Assembly: GCA_035267045.1 (NCBI GenBank)
Contig: DATFMH010000078.1
Span: 1-11,766 of the forward strand
Direction: 5' to 3'
DNA length: 11,766 nt
Source of the DNA: DATFMH01 sp035267045
GTDB taxonomy: Bacteria; Bacteroidota; Rhodothermia; Balneolales; DATFMH01
Shown one piece after another: positions 1 through 6,036 of the stretch. The stretch's first letter is position 1. Every line of letters begins with the position of its first letter. The notes below the pieces were generated by a model, which was not told the DNA's origin, ran no database searches, and saw nothing but the letters and a program-made list of their open reading frames with translations. The position numbers and the translations under genes were made by a program.

Positions 1-2
1 CC

Positions 3-215
3 CGAAGAGCCGATATTCTGGTTGATAACAAAATTCTTGTGGAACTGAAAGCGCTCATTAATTTAGAAGAAGTACATCTTGCACAAGCACTAAATTATCT
101 GGAAGCCTATAATCTTGAAATAGGTTTATTGATCAATTTCGGAGCAAGAAGCCTGCAATTCAAACGATTATTGAATAAGAAATTCAAAAATCCCGGTAAT
201 CCATTAATCAGATAA
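3..215 (+). CDS. GxxExxY-family protein, C-terminal part (5' end outside window)
   Basis: An open frame enters from the left edge and ends at TAA 213-215, giving 70 residues. It starts RRADILVDNKILVELKA, in which an Asp is followed ten residues later by E-L-K. This D...ExK arrangement is the usual core of the PD-(D/E)xK nuclease-like fold to which GxxExxY proteins are assigned. The following segment (LINLEEVHLAQALNYLEAY, then GLLINFG) is the typical second half of that family, and the protein ends in a short basic tail. The family is common in Bacteroidota and its cellular role is not established. The name-giving N-terminal motif lies outside the window, so the identification rests on the C-terminal half. 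Nothing suggests the gene is broken. mnmE follows 150 bases later with its own candidate promoter. Confidence 0.8.
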   Translation, partial: RRADILVDNKILVELKALINLEEVHLAQALNYLEAYNLEIGLLINFGARSLQFKRLLNKKFKNPGNPLIR

Positions 216-308
216 AATCCCGGTTCAGACAAAAAAGGAATCACAAAGTGCATACCGCTAAAAGCATTCAACCACCACGAACACTTTTTCCCTTCATCTT
301 ACGTAATA

Positions 309-340
309 TTGCAAACGCTCCCTAAAGAATCGTATCTTTT
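309..340 (+). promoter_or_regulatory. Candidate Bacteroidota-type promoter of mnmE
   Basis: TTG at 309-311 is followed after 21 bases by TATCTTTT at 333-340. This resembles the Bacteroidota pattern TTG-N(17-23)-TAnnTTTG, with the last base of the -7 box not matching. It ends 25 bases before the mnmE start, which leaves a very short leader. The call is by motif only. Confidence 0.3.
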
Positions 341-365
341 ATAAAATCAGTAAAAAAAGTTAAGA

Positions 366-1742
366 ATGTCGGAAGTTATTACACAAAAAGAACCTATTGC
401 AGCTATCGCGACTCCTATCGGGGAAGCGGGTATTTCTGTGATTCGTGTTTCCGGAAAAGATTGTATTACAAAAGTAAATCAGATATTTAAGGGAAAAGAT
501 TTAACAAAACAGGCTTCACATACCGTTCATTTCGGGCATATTATCAAAGATGGTCGAGTCGTGGATGAAGTGCTTGTAACCCTTTTTCATACCCCTCGAT
601 CTTATACCGGAGAAGAATCGGTCGAAATATCCTGTCATGGCGGTGTTTTGGTTACGCAGGCTGTACTTGAAACGGTGTTGACGCAACATATCCGCATGGC
701 CGAACCCGGAGAATTTACGCAACGCGCTTTTTTAAACGGTAAATTGGAGCTATCGCAGGCTGAAGCGGTAGCAGATCTCATTCATGCCAAAAGCCGGAAA
801 GCGGTCGATTCCGCACAGCAGCAGCTTGAGGGTGCTCTCGGTAAACACATTCGTAATTTTCGACAGGCTATAATAGATGCTACGGCCATGGTGGAACTGG
901 AACTCGATTTTAGTGAAGAAGATGTTGAGTTCGCCAATAAAGATCATCTGACTAAATTATTACGGGATCTGGATCAGCAAATCGACCGGTTATTGGAAAC
1001 GTATGAAGCGGGTCGATTGGTTAAACACGGAGTGCGTACGGTGTTTGTAGGTCTGCCGAATGCCGGGAAATCGACTTTATTGAATACCCTTGTTGGAACC
1101 GAGCGGGCGATTGTGACCGAAATCGCCGGTACAACACGGGATACTATCGATGCGGATTGGAGTTATGAAGGCTTAATGTTCCGGTTAACGGATACGGCTG
1201 GTATCCGAGAGACGAAAGATTTTATAGAAGCGGAAGGCGTAAAACGTTCCGAAAAAGCTATTCAGGATGCCGATTTGGTCGTTTTTCTGAAAGATCTGTC
1301 TATTCCGTTAGAACCGGTAGAAGAAAAACGAATCCGGGAGTTGCGGGAAAACAGTGAGCAGAAACCATTTATTTCACTCGGGACTAAAAATGACATCGCG
1401 CTGGAAACCAATGGGGAAGGTTCCCTGTATGATCTCAAAGTTTCGGCAACGAAAGGAGAAGGGATCAACGCGTTAAAATCCCTGATGAAAGACCGGGCCC
1501 TTCAAAATAAACATTATGATGCTTCCAGTCTTTTGGTAACTTCCAGCCGGCATCGTGATGCCTTGTTAAAAACGCGGGAACACGTTCGTTCCGCACTTGA
1601 CGCCTTGGCAGCCGGTGTTTCCGGAGATTTCCTTTCCATCGATTTACGTGCGTCGCTTCACGAATTAGGCACAATTACCGGCGAGATCACAACCGAAGAT
1701 CTCCTCGATAGCATTTTCTCCAGGTTCTGCATCGGGAAGTAA
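366..1742 (+). CDS. mnmE: tRNA uridine-5-carboxymethylaminomethyl(34) synthesis GTPase MnmE
   Basis: MnmE is a cytoplasmic GTPase that works with MnmG to place a carboxymethylaminomethyl group on wobble uridine 34 of tRNAs, using a tetrahydrofolate-derived carbon. The 458 residues match the usual family length. The N-terminal folate-binding domain occupies about residues 1-120 (motif ATPIGEAGISVIRVSG near the start). A helical domain contains an inserted G domain from about residue 220. Visible GTPase motifs are the P-loop GLPNAGKST at 229-237, the G2 region TTRDT, DTAG at 276-279 and TKND at 340-343. The protein ends in FCIGK, the family's C-terminal signature with its conserved Cys at 455. 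The ATG at 366 fits the family start; no Shine-Dalgarno site is seen. MnmG is not nearby, and the gene appears to be transcribed alone. Confidence 0.97.
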   Translation: MSEVITQKEPIAAIATPIGEAGISVIRVSGKDCITKVNQIFKGKDLTKQASHTVHFGHIIKDGRVVDEVLVTLFHTPRSYTGEESVEISCHGGVLVTQAVLETVLTQHIRMAEPGEFTQRAFLNGKLELSQAEAVADLIHAKSRKAVDSAQQQLEGALGKHIRNFRQAIIDATAMVELELDFSEEDVEFANKDHLTKLLRDLDQQIDRLLETYEAGRLVKHGVRTVFVGLPNAGKSTLLNTLVGTERAIVTEIAGTTRDTIDADWSYEGLMFRLTDTAGIRETKDFIEAEGVKRSEKAIQDADLVVFLKDLSIPLEPVEEKRIRELRENSEQKPFISLGTKNDIALETNGEGSLYDLKVSATKGEGINALKSLMKDRALQNKHYDASSLLVTSSRHRDALLKTREHVRSALDALAAGVSGDFLSIDLRASLHELGTITGEITTEDLLDSIFSRFCIGK

Positions 1743-1813
1743 AAAAGGAATACGGAAAAGGGGAATTTTTCAGAGCCACAGATTTTCGCAGATCAAAGCG
1801 GATCAATAATTAT

Positions 1814-1841
1814 AGAGCATGGCGCATAGCGTACATGAAGG
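1814..1841. repeat. Degenerate heptamer tandem repeat, copy 1
   Basis: The segment reads in sevens as AGAGCAT GGCGCAT AGCGTAC ATGAAGG. Its first 16 bases, AGAGCATGGCGCATAG, recur exactly at 5125-5140, and a related run is at 11484-11504. It lies about 70 bases after the mnmE stop. Confidence 0.65.
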
Positions 1842-2046
1842 CACAACGGAAAGGTGTTAGGTTATTGAGTGTATTGAGTTATTAAGGTGGAAACGATGAC
1901 AACAAATCACCAACCACCAACAAAAATCAGATGTAGTCATCCCAATATTAAAAAAACGTCCAACCGGACTTCGATCCGGGATCTCGTGGATTAAGGTAGT
2001 AGGCTTTCATTGGTCTTGCGATGGTATCAGGTTCCTGCTCGTTGTT

Positions 2047-2076
2047 AGATTTCTCCGTTTCGGTCGAAATGACAAA
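2047..2076. repeat. Imperfect hairpin, probable dispersed intergenic element
   Basis: ATTTC (2049-2053) and GAAAT (2066-2070) pair around an inner CCG-TTT-CGG stem, giving an interrupted hairpin. The surrounding phrase AGATTTCTCCGTTTCGGTC resembles a short intergenic element I have often seen in Bacteroidota genomes. That resemblance is from memory and has not been searched. Read backwards, the segment yields a spurious arginine-rich open frame. Confidence 0.45.
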
Positions 2077-2300
2077 GACAAGACATTATTATATTTATTA
2101 AAATCACGGATTACACGGTTGAAAGGATGAACGCAGATCGGATAGTTGTTTGTAGTTGATTGGGCTTTTAATCCGGTAAACCATGAATCCAACAAATCCC
2201 AATTCTGACTTACCGGGTCTTTTTAAAGCAATTTTCTTTCAATTAGAATCAGGATGGTCAGGATTGAAGTGCGAGACATGGATCATATTTAAAGATTTTC

Positions 2301-2331
2301 GATGGGCTCCACCTACAAGGTGGGGTCCATC
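2301..2331. repeat. Strong 14-bp hairpin with 3-base loop
   Basis: Arms 2301-2314 (GATGGGCTCCACCT) and 2318-2331 (AGGTGGGGTCCATC) pair over all 14 positions with two G-U wobbles and an ACA loop. On the opposite strand the two wobbles become A-C mismatches, so the plus-strand RNA folds better. No T-run follows on either strand, so it is not a standard terminator. It lies 86 bases downstream of the mscS stop and about 560 bases after mnmE. Confidence 0.6.
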
Positions 2332-2416
2332 TTAAATGGTACGGACTGCACTGATGACTATCTGCCGTAAATCAATGGAAATATATGAAACCAGTTTATT
2401 TGTCGTTTTTAGTCAT

Positions 2417-3346
2417 TTAATTTGTTTTGTCTTTCGGTACTGTTCCCGGTTTCCCTTCATTAGGATTATAATAAATACGTGTAGTCGGATAGGCGAAATC
2501 GATTGAATCCTCTTCTGAAAAATGAGTCAGGATATCTTCCCATATTTTTTCCTGTGTTGTGCGACGTCTTCGCGGATCGGTTATGTAACGGATAGTGAGC
2601 ATTACACCGCTATCCTTCACAGTTGTATATACGATAGGCGTTAAAACGTTATAATAGATCATGTAAGAACGTGCAGCCTGTAAAACCTGTTTTTGGGCAT
2701 CGATCGTCATATCCCGAGTGTGAATTTTAATGATCTCGGTAAGGATCTCTTTTGCTTTCTTCCAGTTGCTCTCGAATGTTACTAATACGGGGATCTCATT
2801 CCAGATGAAACGAAACTCGCTGCTGTAATTGGCAATATTATCAGAAAAAATTCTATGATTGGGTACATGAATGATCCGTCCCGTACTCTGATCGGCATCT
2901 ACCCAGTTTCCGATTTCATTGATGGTAAATTTAAATAATCGAAGATCAATGACATCGCCTCGTGTATCACCAACCTGTATTCGGTCTCCCATATCAATAG
3001 GCCGCCTCCAGATTATAAATAACCAGGCCACAAGGTCTGTAATGGGGTCTTTCAAGGCGATAGCCAGACCTGCGGATAACAGCCCCAGGAAAGTGGCTAT
3101 CGACTGGATACCTTCGAACCATATTCGTCCCACAAGAAAGAACCCGAGCACCACAACAACATAATTGGAGTTCTTTCGCCATTTGTAGAGTTTACGGGGA
3201 TCATCCGTTCCGCGCAGGGCGAGTTTCAGAAATATTACTCTTCCTATCCAGAGCAGAATAATGATGAATGCAGAAAGCAGTAGCTGACGAAAAGTTCCAG
3301 GCGAAATCCCGATAAATTTGGATACGACTTGAATAAGATTATCCAT
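2417..3346 (-). CDS. MscS-family mechanosensitive ion channel
   Basis: This is a small-conductance mechanosensitive channel of the inner membrane, of the kind that opens under tension to release solutes on hypo-osmotic shock. The 309 residues are close to the E. coli MscS length. Three membrane segments are visible at about 20-42, 61-77 and 82-113. The third contains the Ala/Gly-rich pore helix (LGLLSAGLAIALKDPITD) of the family. The beta domain follows (MGDRIQVGD at 119-127), then the signature HVPNHRIFSDNIANYS, which matches the family's PN...I.N pattern. The remaining residues form the cytoplasmic vestibule domain and a polar tail. The ATG at 3344-3346 places the first helix correctly; no ribosome site is obvious. 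It diverges from secG across a 160-base shared upstream region. The closest subfamily cannot be fixed from sequence alone. Confidence 0.93.
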   Translation of the reverse strand: MDNLIQVVSKFIGISPGTFRQLLLSAFIIILLWIGRVIFLKLALRGTDDPRKLYKWRKNSNYVVVVLGFFLVGRIWFEGIQSIATFLGLLSAGLAIALKDPITDLVAWLFIIWRRPIDMGDRIQVGDTRGDVIDLRLFKFTINEIGNWVDADQSTGRIIHVPNHRIFSDNIANYSSEFRFIWNEIPVLVTFESNWKKAKEILTEIIKIHTRDMTIDAQKQVLQAARSYMIYYNVLTPIVYTTVKDSGVMLTIRYITDPRRRRTTQEKIWEDILTHFSEEDSIDFAYPTTRIYYNPNEGKPGTVPKDKTN

Positions 3347-3383
3347 AGCGTTACTAATTGATGTTACATAACTTAAAAAACAA

Positions 3384-3415
3384 TTACTTTTATTAGATAA
3401 GTACGCATATCTTTG
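3384..3415 (+). promoter_or_regulatory. Candidate promoter of secG with perfect TAnnTTTG -7 box
   Basis: TATCTTTG at 3408-3415 matches the Bacteroidota -7 consensus TAnnTTTG exactly. TTA at 3384-3386, 21 bases upstream, stands in for the -33 TTG. The leader to the secG start would be roughly 85 bases. It lies in the divergent mscS/secG interval. Confidence 0.45.
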
Positions 3416-3506
3416 ATAATATAAAAATAGTTAATGCGTTCTTGTAGATGACTCAAATTATGGGTAAATTTCAAATCTTATCTGAAAAGTAGAAATTTTT
3501 TTAAGC

Positions 3507-3923
3507 ATGATTTATACATTACTTATTATTATTATCGCTATTATTTGTGTTTTGTTAACCATTATGGTATTACTGCAAAGCGGTGAAGGCGGTGGCCTAT
3601 CCGGTATTGCAGCTGGCGGATCTGCCACACAAATGATGGGACAAAGACGTGCAACCGACTTCCTTTCAAAAGCAACCGGATATTTGGGAGGGGCATTCCT
3701 CGTTTTGTGCGTAATTGCAAACTTTTTTATCGGCCGAGGTGTACAAAAAAGTGCCATTCAGCAGGAAGGTGCAAATGCAGTTGAAAATAATGCCGGTGTA
3801 CCTTCACAAAGCAAATCGGCTGTTCCTTTAAACCAGCAAGGCGGTAAACCTGCTGTCCCTCCACAGAAAGATAGTAAGACCGGAAATGGTAATGGCGGTG
3901 GAAATAAACCTTCCGGCAATTAA
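3507..3923 (+). CDS. secG: Preprotein translocase subunit SecG
   Basis: SecG is the small auxiliary subunit of the SecYEG channel that exports unfolded proteins across the inner membrane. The 138-residue product has an N-terminal hydrophobic helix (about 1-22), then the family's cytoplasmic loop VLLQSGEGGGLSGIAAGGSATQ, in which the LLQ and Gly-rich stretch are diagnostic. A second helix spans about residues 57-75. After residue 80 comes a 55-60 residue hydrophilic tail rich in Gln, Asn, Pro, Lys and Gly, longer than in E. coli but common in this group. The start at ATG 3507 gives the expected N terminus. The gene stands alone, with a candidate promoter upstream and a strong terminator 27 bases after the stop. 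Confidence 0.95.
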   Translation: MIYTLLIIIIAIICVLLTIMVLLQSGEGGGLSGIAAGGSATQMMGQRRATDFLSKATGYLGGAFLVLCVIANFFIGRGVQKSAIQQEGANAVENNAGVPSQSKSAVPLNQQGGKPAVPPQKDSKTGNGNGGGNKPSGN

Positions 3924-3949
3924 GGTTTTTAAGATATTCGTCTGAGTAT

Positions 3950-3979
3950 AAAGCCCGGTTCCTTTTACCGGGCTTTTTT
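3950..3979 (+). terminator. Rho-independent terminator of secG
   Basis: Arms AAAGCCCGGT (3950-3959) and ACCGGGCTTT (3967-3976) form a perfect 10-bp stem around a 7-base loop. The stem runs directly into a T-tract that reaches 3979. It starts 27 bases after the secG stop codon. Confidence 0.92.
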
Positions 3980-4007
3980 AGTGTACCATTGATGACGTCG
4001 AATAAGG

Positions 4008-4111
4008 GATGCTCTGCGTCTCGTCATATTTTATGAGTAACGGTTGATGGGTGTTATCCTGTGAATGGACACAGAGTGTCCGCTTGTTCATTACGAGACA
4101 GCGTCTCGTAA
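4008..4111. repeat. Cluster of three triloop hairpins (REP-like)
   Basis: Three short hairpins, each with a 3-base loop, stand in a row. The first is GATGC-TCT-GCGTC at 4008-4020, with one G-U pair. The second is GGACAC-AGA-GTGTCC at 4067-4081. The third has arms TTACGAGAC and GTCTCGTAA around AGC at 4091-4111. An extra ACGAGAT follows the last. The three share a GAC/GTC-type stem with TCT, AGA or AGC loops, as in known dispersed REP-like palindromes. They fill the convergent gap between secG and the lipoprotein gene. No transposase of the RAYT type is present in the window. Confidence 0.6.
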
Positions 4112-4120
4112 CGAGATATC

Positions 4121-4155
4121 CGGTTAACTAAAAATAACCGTTGGGGGCTTTTTTT
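4121..4155 (+). terminator. Weak hairpin followed by a T-tract
   Basis: CGGTTA (4121-4126) can pair with TAACCG (4135-4140). This is followed by TTGGGGGC and then seven T residues at 4149-4155. The 8-base gap between stem and T-tract makes it a poor terminator. It may be a backup for secG or part of the adjacent repeat cluster. Confidence 0.25.
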
Positions 4156-4244
4156 CTGATTCTCATATAATTTGACTAATCCACGTATAACAGGCCTGTT
4201 TTATAAGATTTTGAAATTTTATCGACAACAGTGATTATTAATTA

Positions 4245-4667
4245 TCAATTGCCGGATATAACCCAATTGAGTGCGACTTGCTTATTCTTATTGGTGATGT
4301 GCCCGGAGCTGGAATCCAGTTTGTAAATGACGATACGGTTCATATTAGCGTAATAAGGAAAAGTGAGTTGATGAACCGTACCCCTATTGATAAAAAATAC
4401 CTTCCCGAATAGAAAGGTCCCCAGTTTACCTCCCTTTTTGTTATATATGATTGCTTTGTAAAGAGGAGCATTACTGTCATATTCATAAAAGGGTTGTTTG
4501 GTAACCTCGTGGTTGACGTATTCAAGTGCATTACCGTCTCTTTTAACATCGAGCGTAAGAGTCTTATCACTGAGTTTTGTCCTGGAATTACATGCGGTTA
4601 ATAATACCAATACATATAGTCCCAGAAGCAGTAGAAGAGTACGGAGTAATTTCAGATATTTTCTCAT
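4245..4667 (-). CDS. Putative lipoprotein of unknown function
   Basis: I do not recognise the family. The 140-residue product begins MRKYLKLLRTLLLLLGL, a positively charged start followed by a hydrophobic helix. It then has the lipobox LTAC, with the lipidated Cys at residue 26, so a membrane-anchored, exported lipoprotein is very likely. The mature part of about 115 residues is rich in alternating hydrophobic and polar residues and aromatics (KAIIYNKKGGKLGTFLFGKV), suggesting beta structure. No cysteine or metal motif follows. The start is 40 bases downstream of the stop of the 96-residue gene upstream, so the two are probably co-transcribed. No ribosome site is evident. The gene ends facing secG. 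Confidence 0.75.
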   Translation of the reverse strand: MRKYLKLLRTLLLLLGLYVLVLLTACNSRTKLSDKTLTLDVKRDGNALEYVNHEVTKQPFYEYDSNAPLYKAIIYNKKGGKLGTFLFGKVFFINRGTVHQLTFPYYANMNRIVIYKLDSSSGHITNKNKQVALNWVISGN

Positions 4668-4707
4668 CCGTATAAATTGATGAATGTTATGTTCTCTCGC
4701 AAGCGCT

Positions 4708-4998
4708 TCAGTTATTAAAAAGAAGGTTCTCTTCCAATTCCACCACCATCATCCAGAGCATTTTCTTGCTGTCGTATACGATGTCAAAAAATCGTCCGTC
4801 ATGGCTCTGAATTACAAAATGGATATGAGTGGTATCGCCCACTTTGTCTGTGTAAGTACGGCGTATTTGCGAGATATCCAAAACCTCTCCTGATTCAAAC
4901 ATCATTTTTAGTGGCGTTATCCGGCGTTTTATTTTTGCCGTTCGAAAACTGGCAAAAGTGGCCACCACATTGATTTTCTTTAATTCGGCATGTTGCAT
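4708..4998 (-). CDS. Small conserved-looking hypothetical protein
   Basis: The 96-residue product has no signal peptide, membrane segment or cysteine. It begins KKINVVATFASFRTAKIKRR after a short lead, then ITPLKMMFESGEVLDISQIR, and later THIHFVIQSHDGRFFDIVYD. The order, a basic N-terminal strand, an 'ITPLK' phrase, a charged turn and a 'DGRFFDIVYD' strand near the end, recalls small cytoplasmic beta-barrel families of unknown function such as DUF6504. I cannot confirm that link. The coherent beta pattern argues that the gene is real. It precedes the lipoprotein gene by 40 bases and has paired direct repeats just upstream. No function is proposed. Confidence 0.65.
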   Translation of the reverse strand: MQHAELKKINVVATFASFRTAKIKRRITPLKMMFESGEVLDISQIRRTYTDKVGDTTHIHFVIQSHDGRFFDIVYDSKKMLWMMVVELEENLLFNN

Positions 4999-5010
4999 TG
5001 TTCGTTTTCA

Positions 5011-5058
5011 TCTGTATTATCATTCTTCTGTATTATATATTACACATATATTACACAT
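5011..5058. repeat. Two sets of direct repeats upstream of the 96-residue gene
   Basis: TCTGTATTAT occurs at 5011-5020 and again at 5027-5036. Directly after, ATATTACACAT is repeated exactly at 5037-5047 and 5048-5058. The block starts 13 bases before the start codon at 4998 (minus strand). It could be a promoter or operator region or simple slippage; the 11-base spacing equals about one helical turn. Confidence 0.6.
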
Positions 5059-5091
5059 ATTATCAAGTGGATTTTGTAAATAATGTCGGGG

Positions 5092-5161
5092 TATGGAGAA
5101 CGGGGAACGGAGATGAAAGGGCAAAGAGCATGGCGCATAGAGCATAGCGCAAATAGGATGC
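5092..5161. repeat. Degenerate heptamer tandem repeat, copy 2 (longest)
   Basis: Ten consecutive 7-base units can be read: TATGGAG, AACGGGG, AACGGAG, ATGAAAG, GGCAAAG, AGCATGG, CGCATAG, AGCATAG, CGCAAAT, AGGATGC. The first half is AACGG-type and the second AGCAT-type. AGAGCATGGCGCATAG at 5125-5140 is identical to 1814-1829. The run lies about 110 bases downstream of the SRAP stop and 94 bases upstream of the next gene. Confidence 0.65.
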
Positions 5162-5269
5162 AGGTTACCGGGCAACTGGAGAAAAAAAATTGAGATTTGA
5201 GTTTCCTGCTTACGGCTTTTCTTTCGCCGATACATTAACACCCAAACACTATAAAACACCTATAAACGC

Positions 5270-5950
5270 TTAAGCATCCACCGGTTGGATGAGCTCGGGC
5301 CCGTTATTTTTGGCATCATTGACATCCTGGGATACGCGGTAGATAGCCATACGTTCGGTTGGATAAGGATTGATCATTTTATTGAGTTCCTCAGTATCCG
5401 AATTAACGGGATCAAGCCATTGATCATAATTCTTACGTTCCAGGATTACAGGCATCCGGTCATGTAATGGTTGCAGGAGGGCGTTTGCTTCGGTAGTTAT
5501 GATTGTGTAGGAATAAACGGTCTTTTTCTTGTCTTTGGATACCCACTTTTCATACAAACCGGCAAACCCCAACAGATCCTGATCGAGCGTGCGAACGTAA
5601 AAAGGAGTTTTTTGCTTGTATATTGTTTGCCACTCAAAGAAACCATTAGCCGGGATAATACAACGTTGTCGCTGAAAGGGTTTACGGTAGGATGGTTTTT
5701 CCAAAAGAGTCTCAGCACGGGCGTTGATCATTTTATATCCTACACGTTCATCTTCAGCCCACGAAGGAATGAGTCCCCATTTGAATCCGCCAAGATCTCT
5801 GACGTCAGGCCGTGGCATAAGAATAACGGGATTGATGGTCCCGGGAGCCACATTATAATTGACTTTAAAAAGTTCGTTTTCGTCACTGCTGACGCCAAAC
5901 GTCTCCTCAATTTCCTCTTTATCTGAAAAAAGTGTATATCGACCGCACAT
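5270..5950 (-). CDS. SOS response-associated peptidase / abasic-site processing protein (SRAP, YedK/HMCES family)
   Basis: SRAP proteins bind single-stranded DNA and trap abasic sites through a thiazolidine link to the N-terminal cysteine, shielding them at replication forks. The 226 residues match the family. It begins MCGRYTLF, so removal of Met leaves Cys2 at the N terminus as required. Other family landmarks are NYNVAPG at 31-37 (with the active-site Asn), the WGLIPSWA block at 58-65, NARAET at 76-81, GFFEW with catalytic Glu106, and PLHDRMPV with active-site His163. All key residues are present, so it should be active. The start is fixed by the Cys2 rule. It diverges from the CPBP gene across 86 bases, in which no clear SOS box is seen. 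Confidence 0.96.
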   Translation of the reverse strand: MCGRYTLFSDKEEIEETFGVSSDENELFKVNYNVAPGTINPVILMPRPDVRDLGGFKWGLIPSWAEDERVGYKMINARAETLLEKPSYRKPFQRQRCIIPANGFFEWQTIYKQKTPFYVRTLDQDLLGFAGLYEKWVSKDKKKTVYSYTIITTEANALLQPLHDRMPVILERKNYDQWLDPVNSDTEELNKMINPYPTERMAIYRVSQDVNDAKNNGPELIQPVDA

Positions 5951-6036
5951 AGTAAAATATATTTCTTAACTCTTTAGTATAATGTAGATTAATTTGATAT
6001 AGCATAAAAGAGCTAAAAGAGTAAAGCAAGCAGTAA
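5951..6036. promoter_or_regulatory. Divergent promoter region of the SRAP and CPBP genes
   Basis: This 86-base AT-rich interval must carry both promoters. TAGTATAAT near 5974-5982 resembles a -10 box for rightward transcription. Purine-rich AAAAGAGCTAAAAGAGTAA precedes the CPBP start. No confident TAnnTTTG box or LexA-type palindrome is seen on either strand. Confidence 0.3.

Larger units (their letters stand above)
1743..2416. other. Gene-free stretch between convergent mnmE and mscS, rich in repeat remnants
   Basis: These 674 bases hold no believable gene. They contain several short-period or hairpin-forming pieces. A roughly 10-base periodic segment lies at 1778-1810 (CAGATTTTCG, CAGATCAAAG, CGGATCAATA). 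A 7-base repeat lies at 1814-1841. TATTGAGTG-like 9-base units lie near 1864-1886. TCACCAA/CCACCAA heptads lie at 1905-1921. An imperfect hairpin with a CGAAAT edge lies at 2047-2076. An ATCACGGATTACACGG-type segment runs through 2102-2141. An AATCAGGATGGTCAGGATT segment lies at about 2246-2264. A strong hairpin lies at 2301-2331. No canonical terminator for mnmE is seen. The pieces look like fragments of dispersed intergenic repeats, but no copy number outside the window can be known. Confidence 0.7.

Noticed and set aside
1964..1979. Short hairpin CCGGA/TCCGG with a TTCGA loop resembling a tRNA T-arm
   Set aside because: No acceptor, D or anticodon arms can be built around it on either strand.
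2007..2195. 62-residue open frame on the minus strand
   Set aside because: It lies wholly in the repeat-rich gap, and its Arg/Ser-rich end (SFRPKRRNL) is the translation of a hairpin element. No domain or start signal is seen.
4189..4200. 12-bp palindrome AACAGGCCTGTT downstream of the lipoprotein gene
   Set aside because: It is too short to call an operator or terminator, and a fold would need a loop inside the palindrome.
4684..4893. 69-residue plus-strand open frame with a His-rich start
   Set aside because: It is the reverse shadow of the 96-residue minus-strand gene, whose protein pattern is far more coherent.
5092..5161. CRISPR array
   Set aside because: The period is 7 bases and degenerate, with no 23-40 base repeats separated by unique spacers and no cas gene nearby.
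5951..6036. LexA-type SOS box for the SRAP gene
   Set aside because: No matching palindrome was found in the upstream region, so SOS control cannot be claimed despite the family name.
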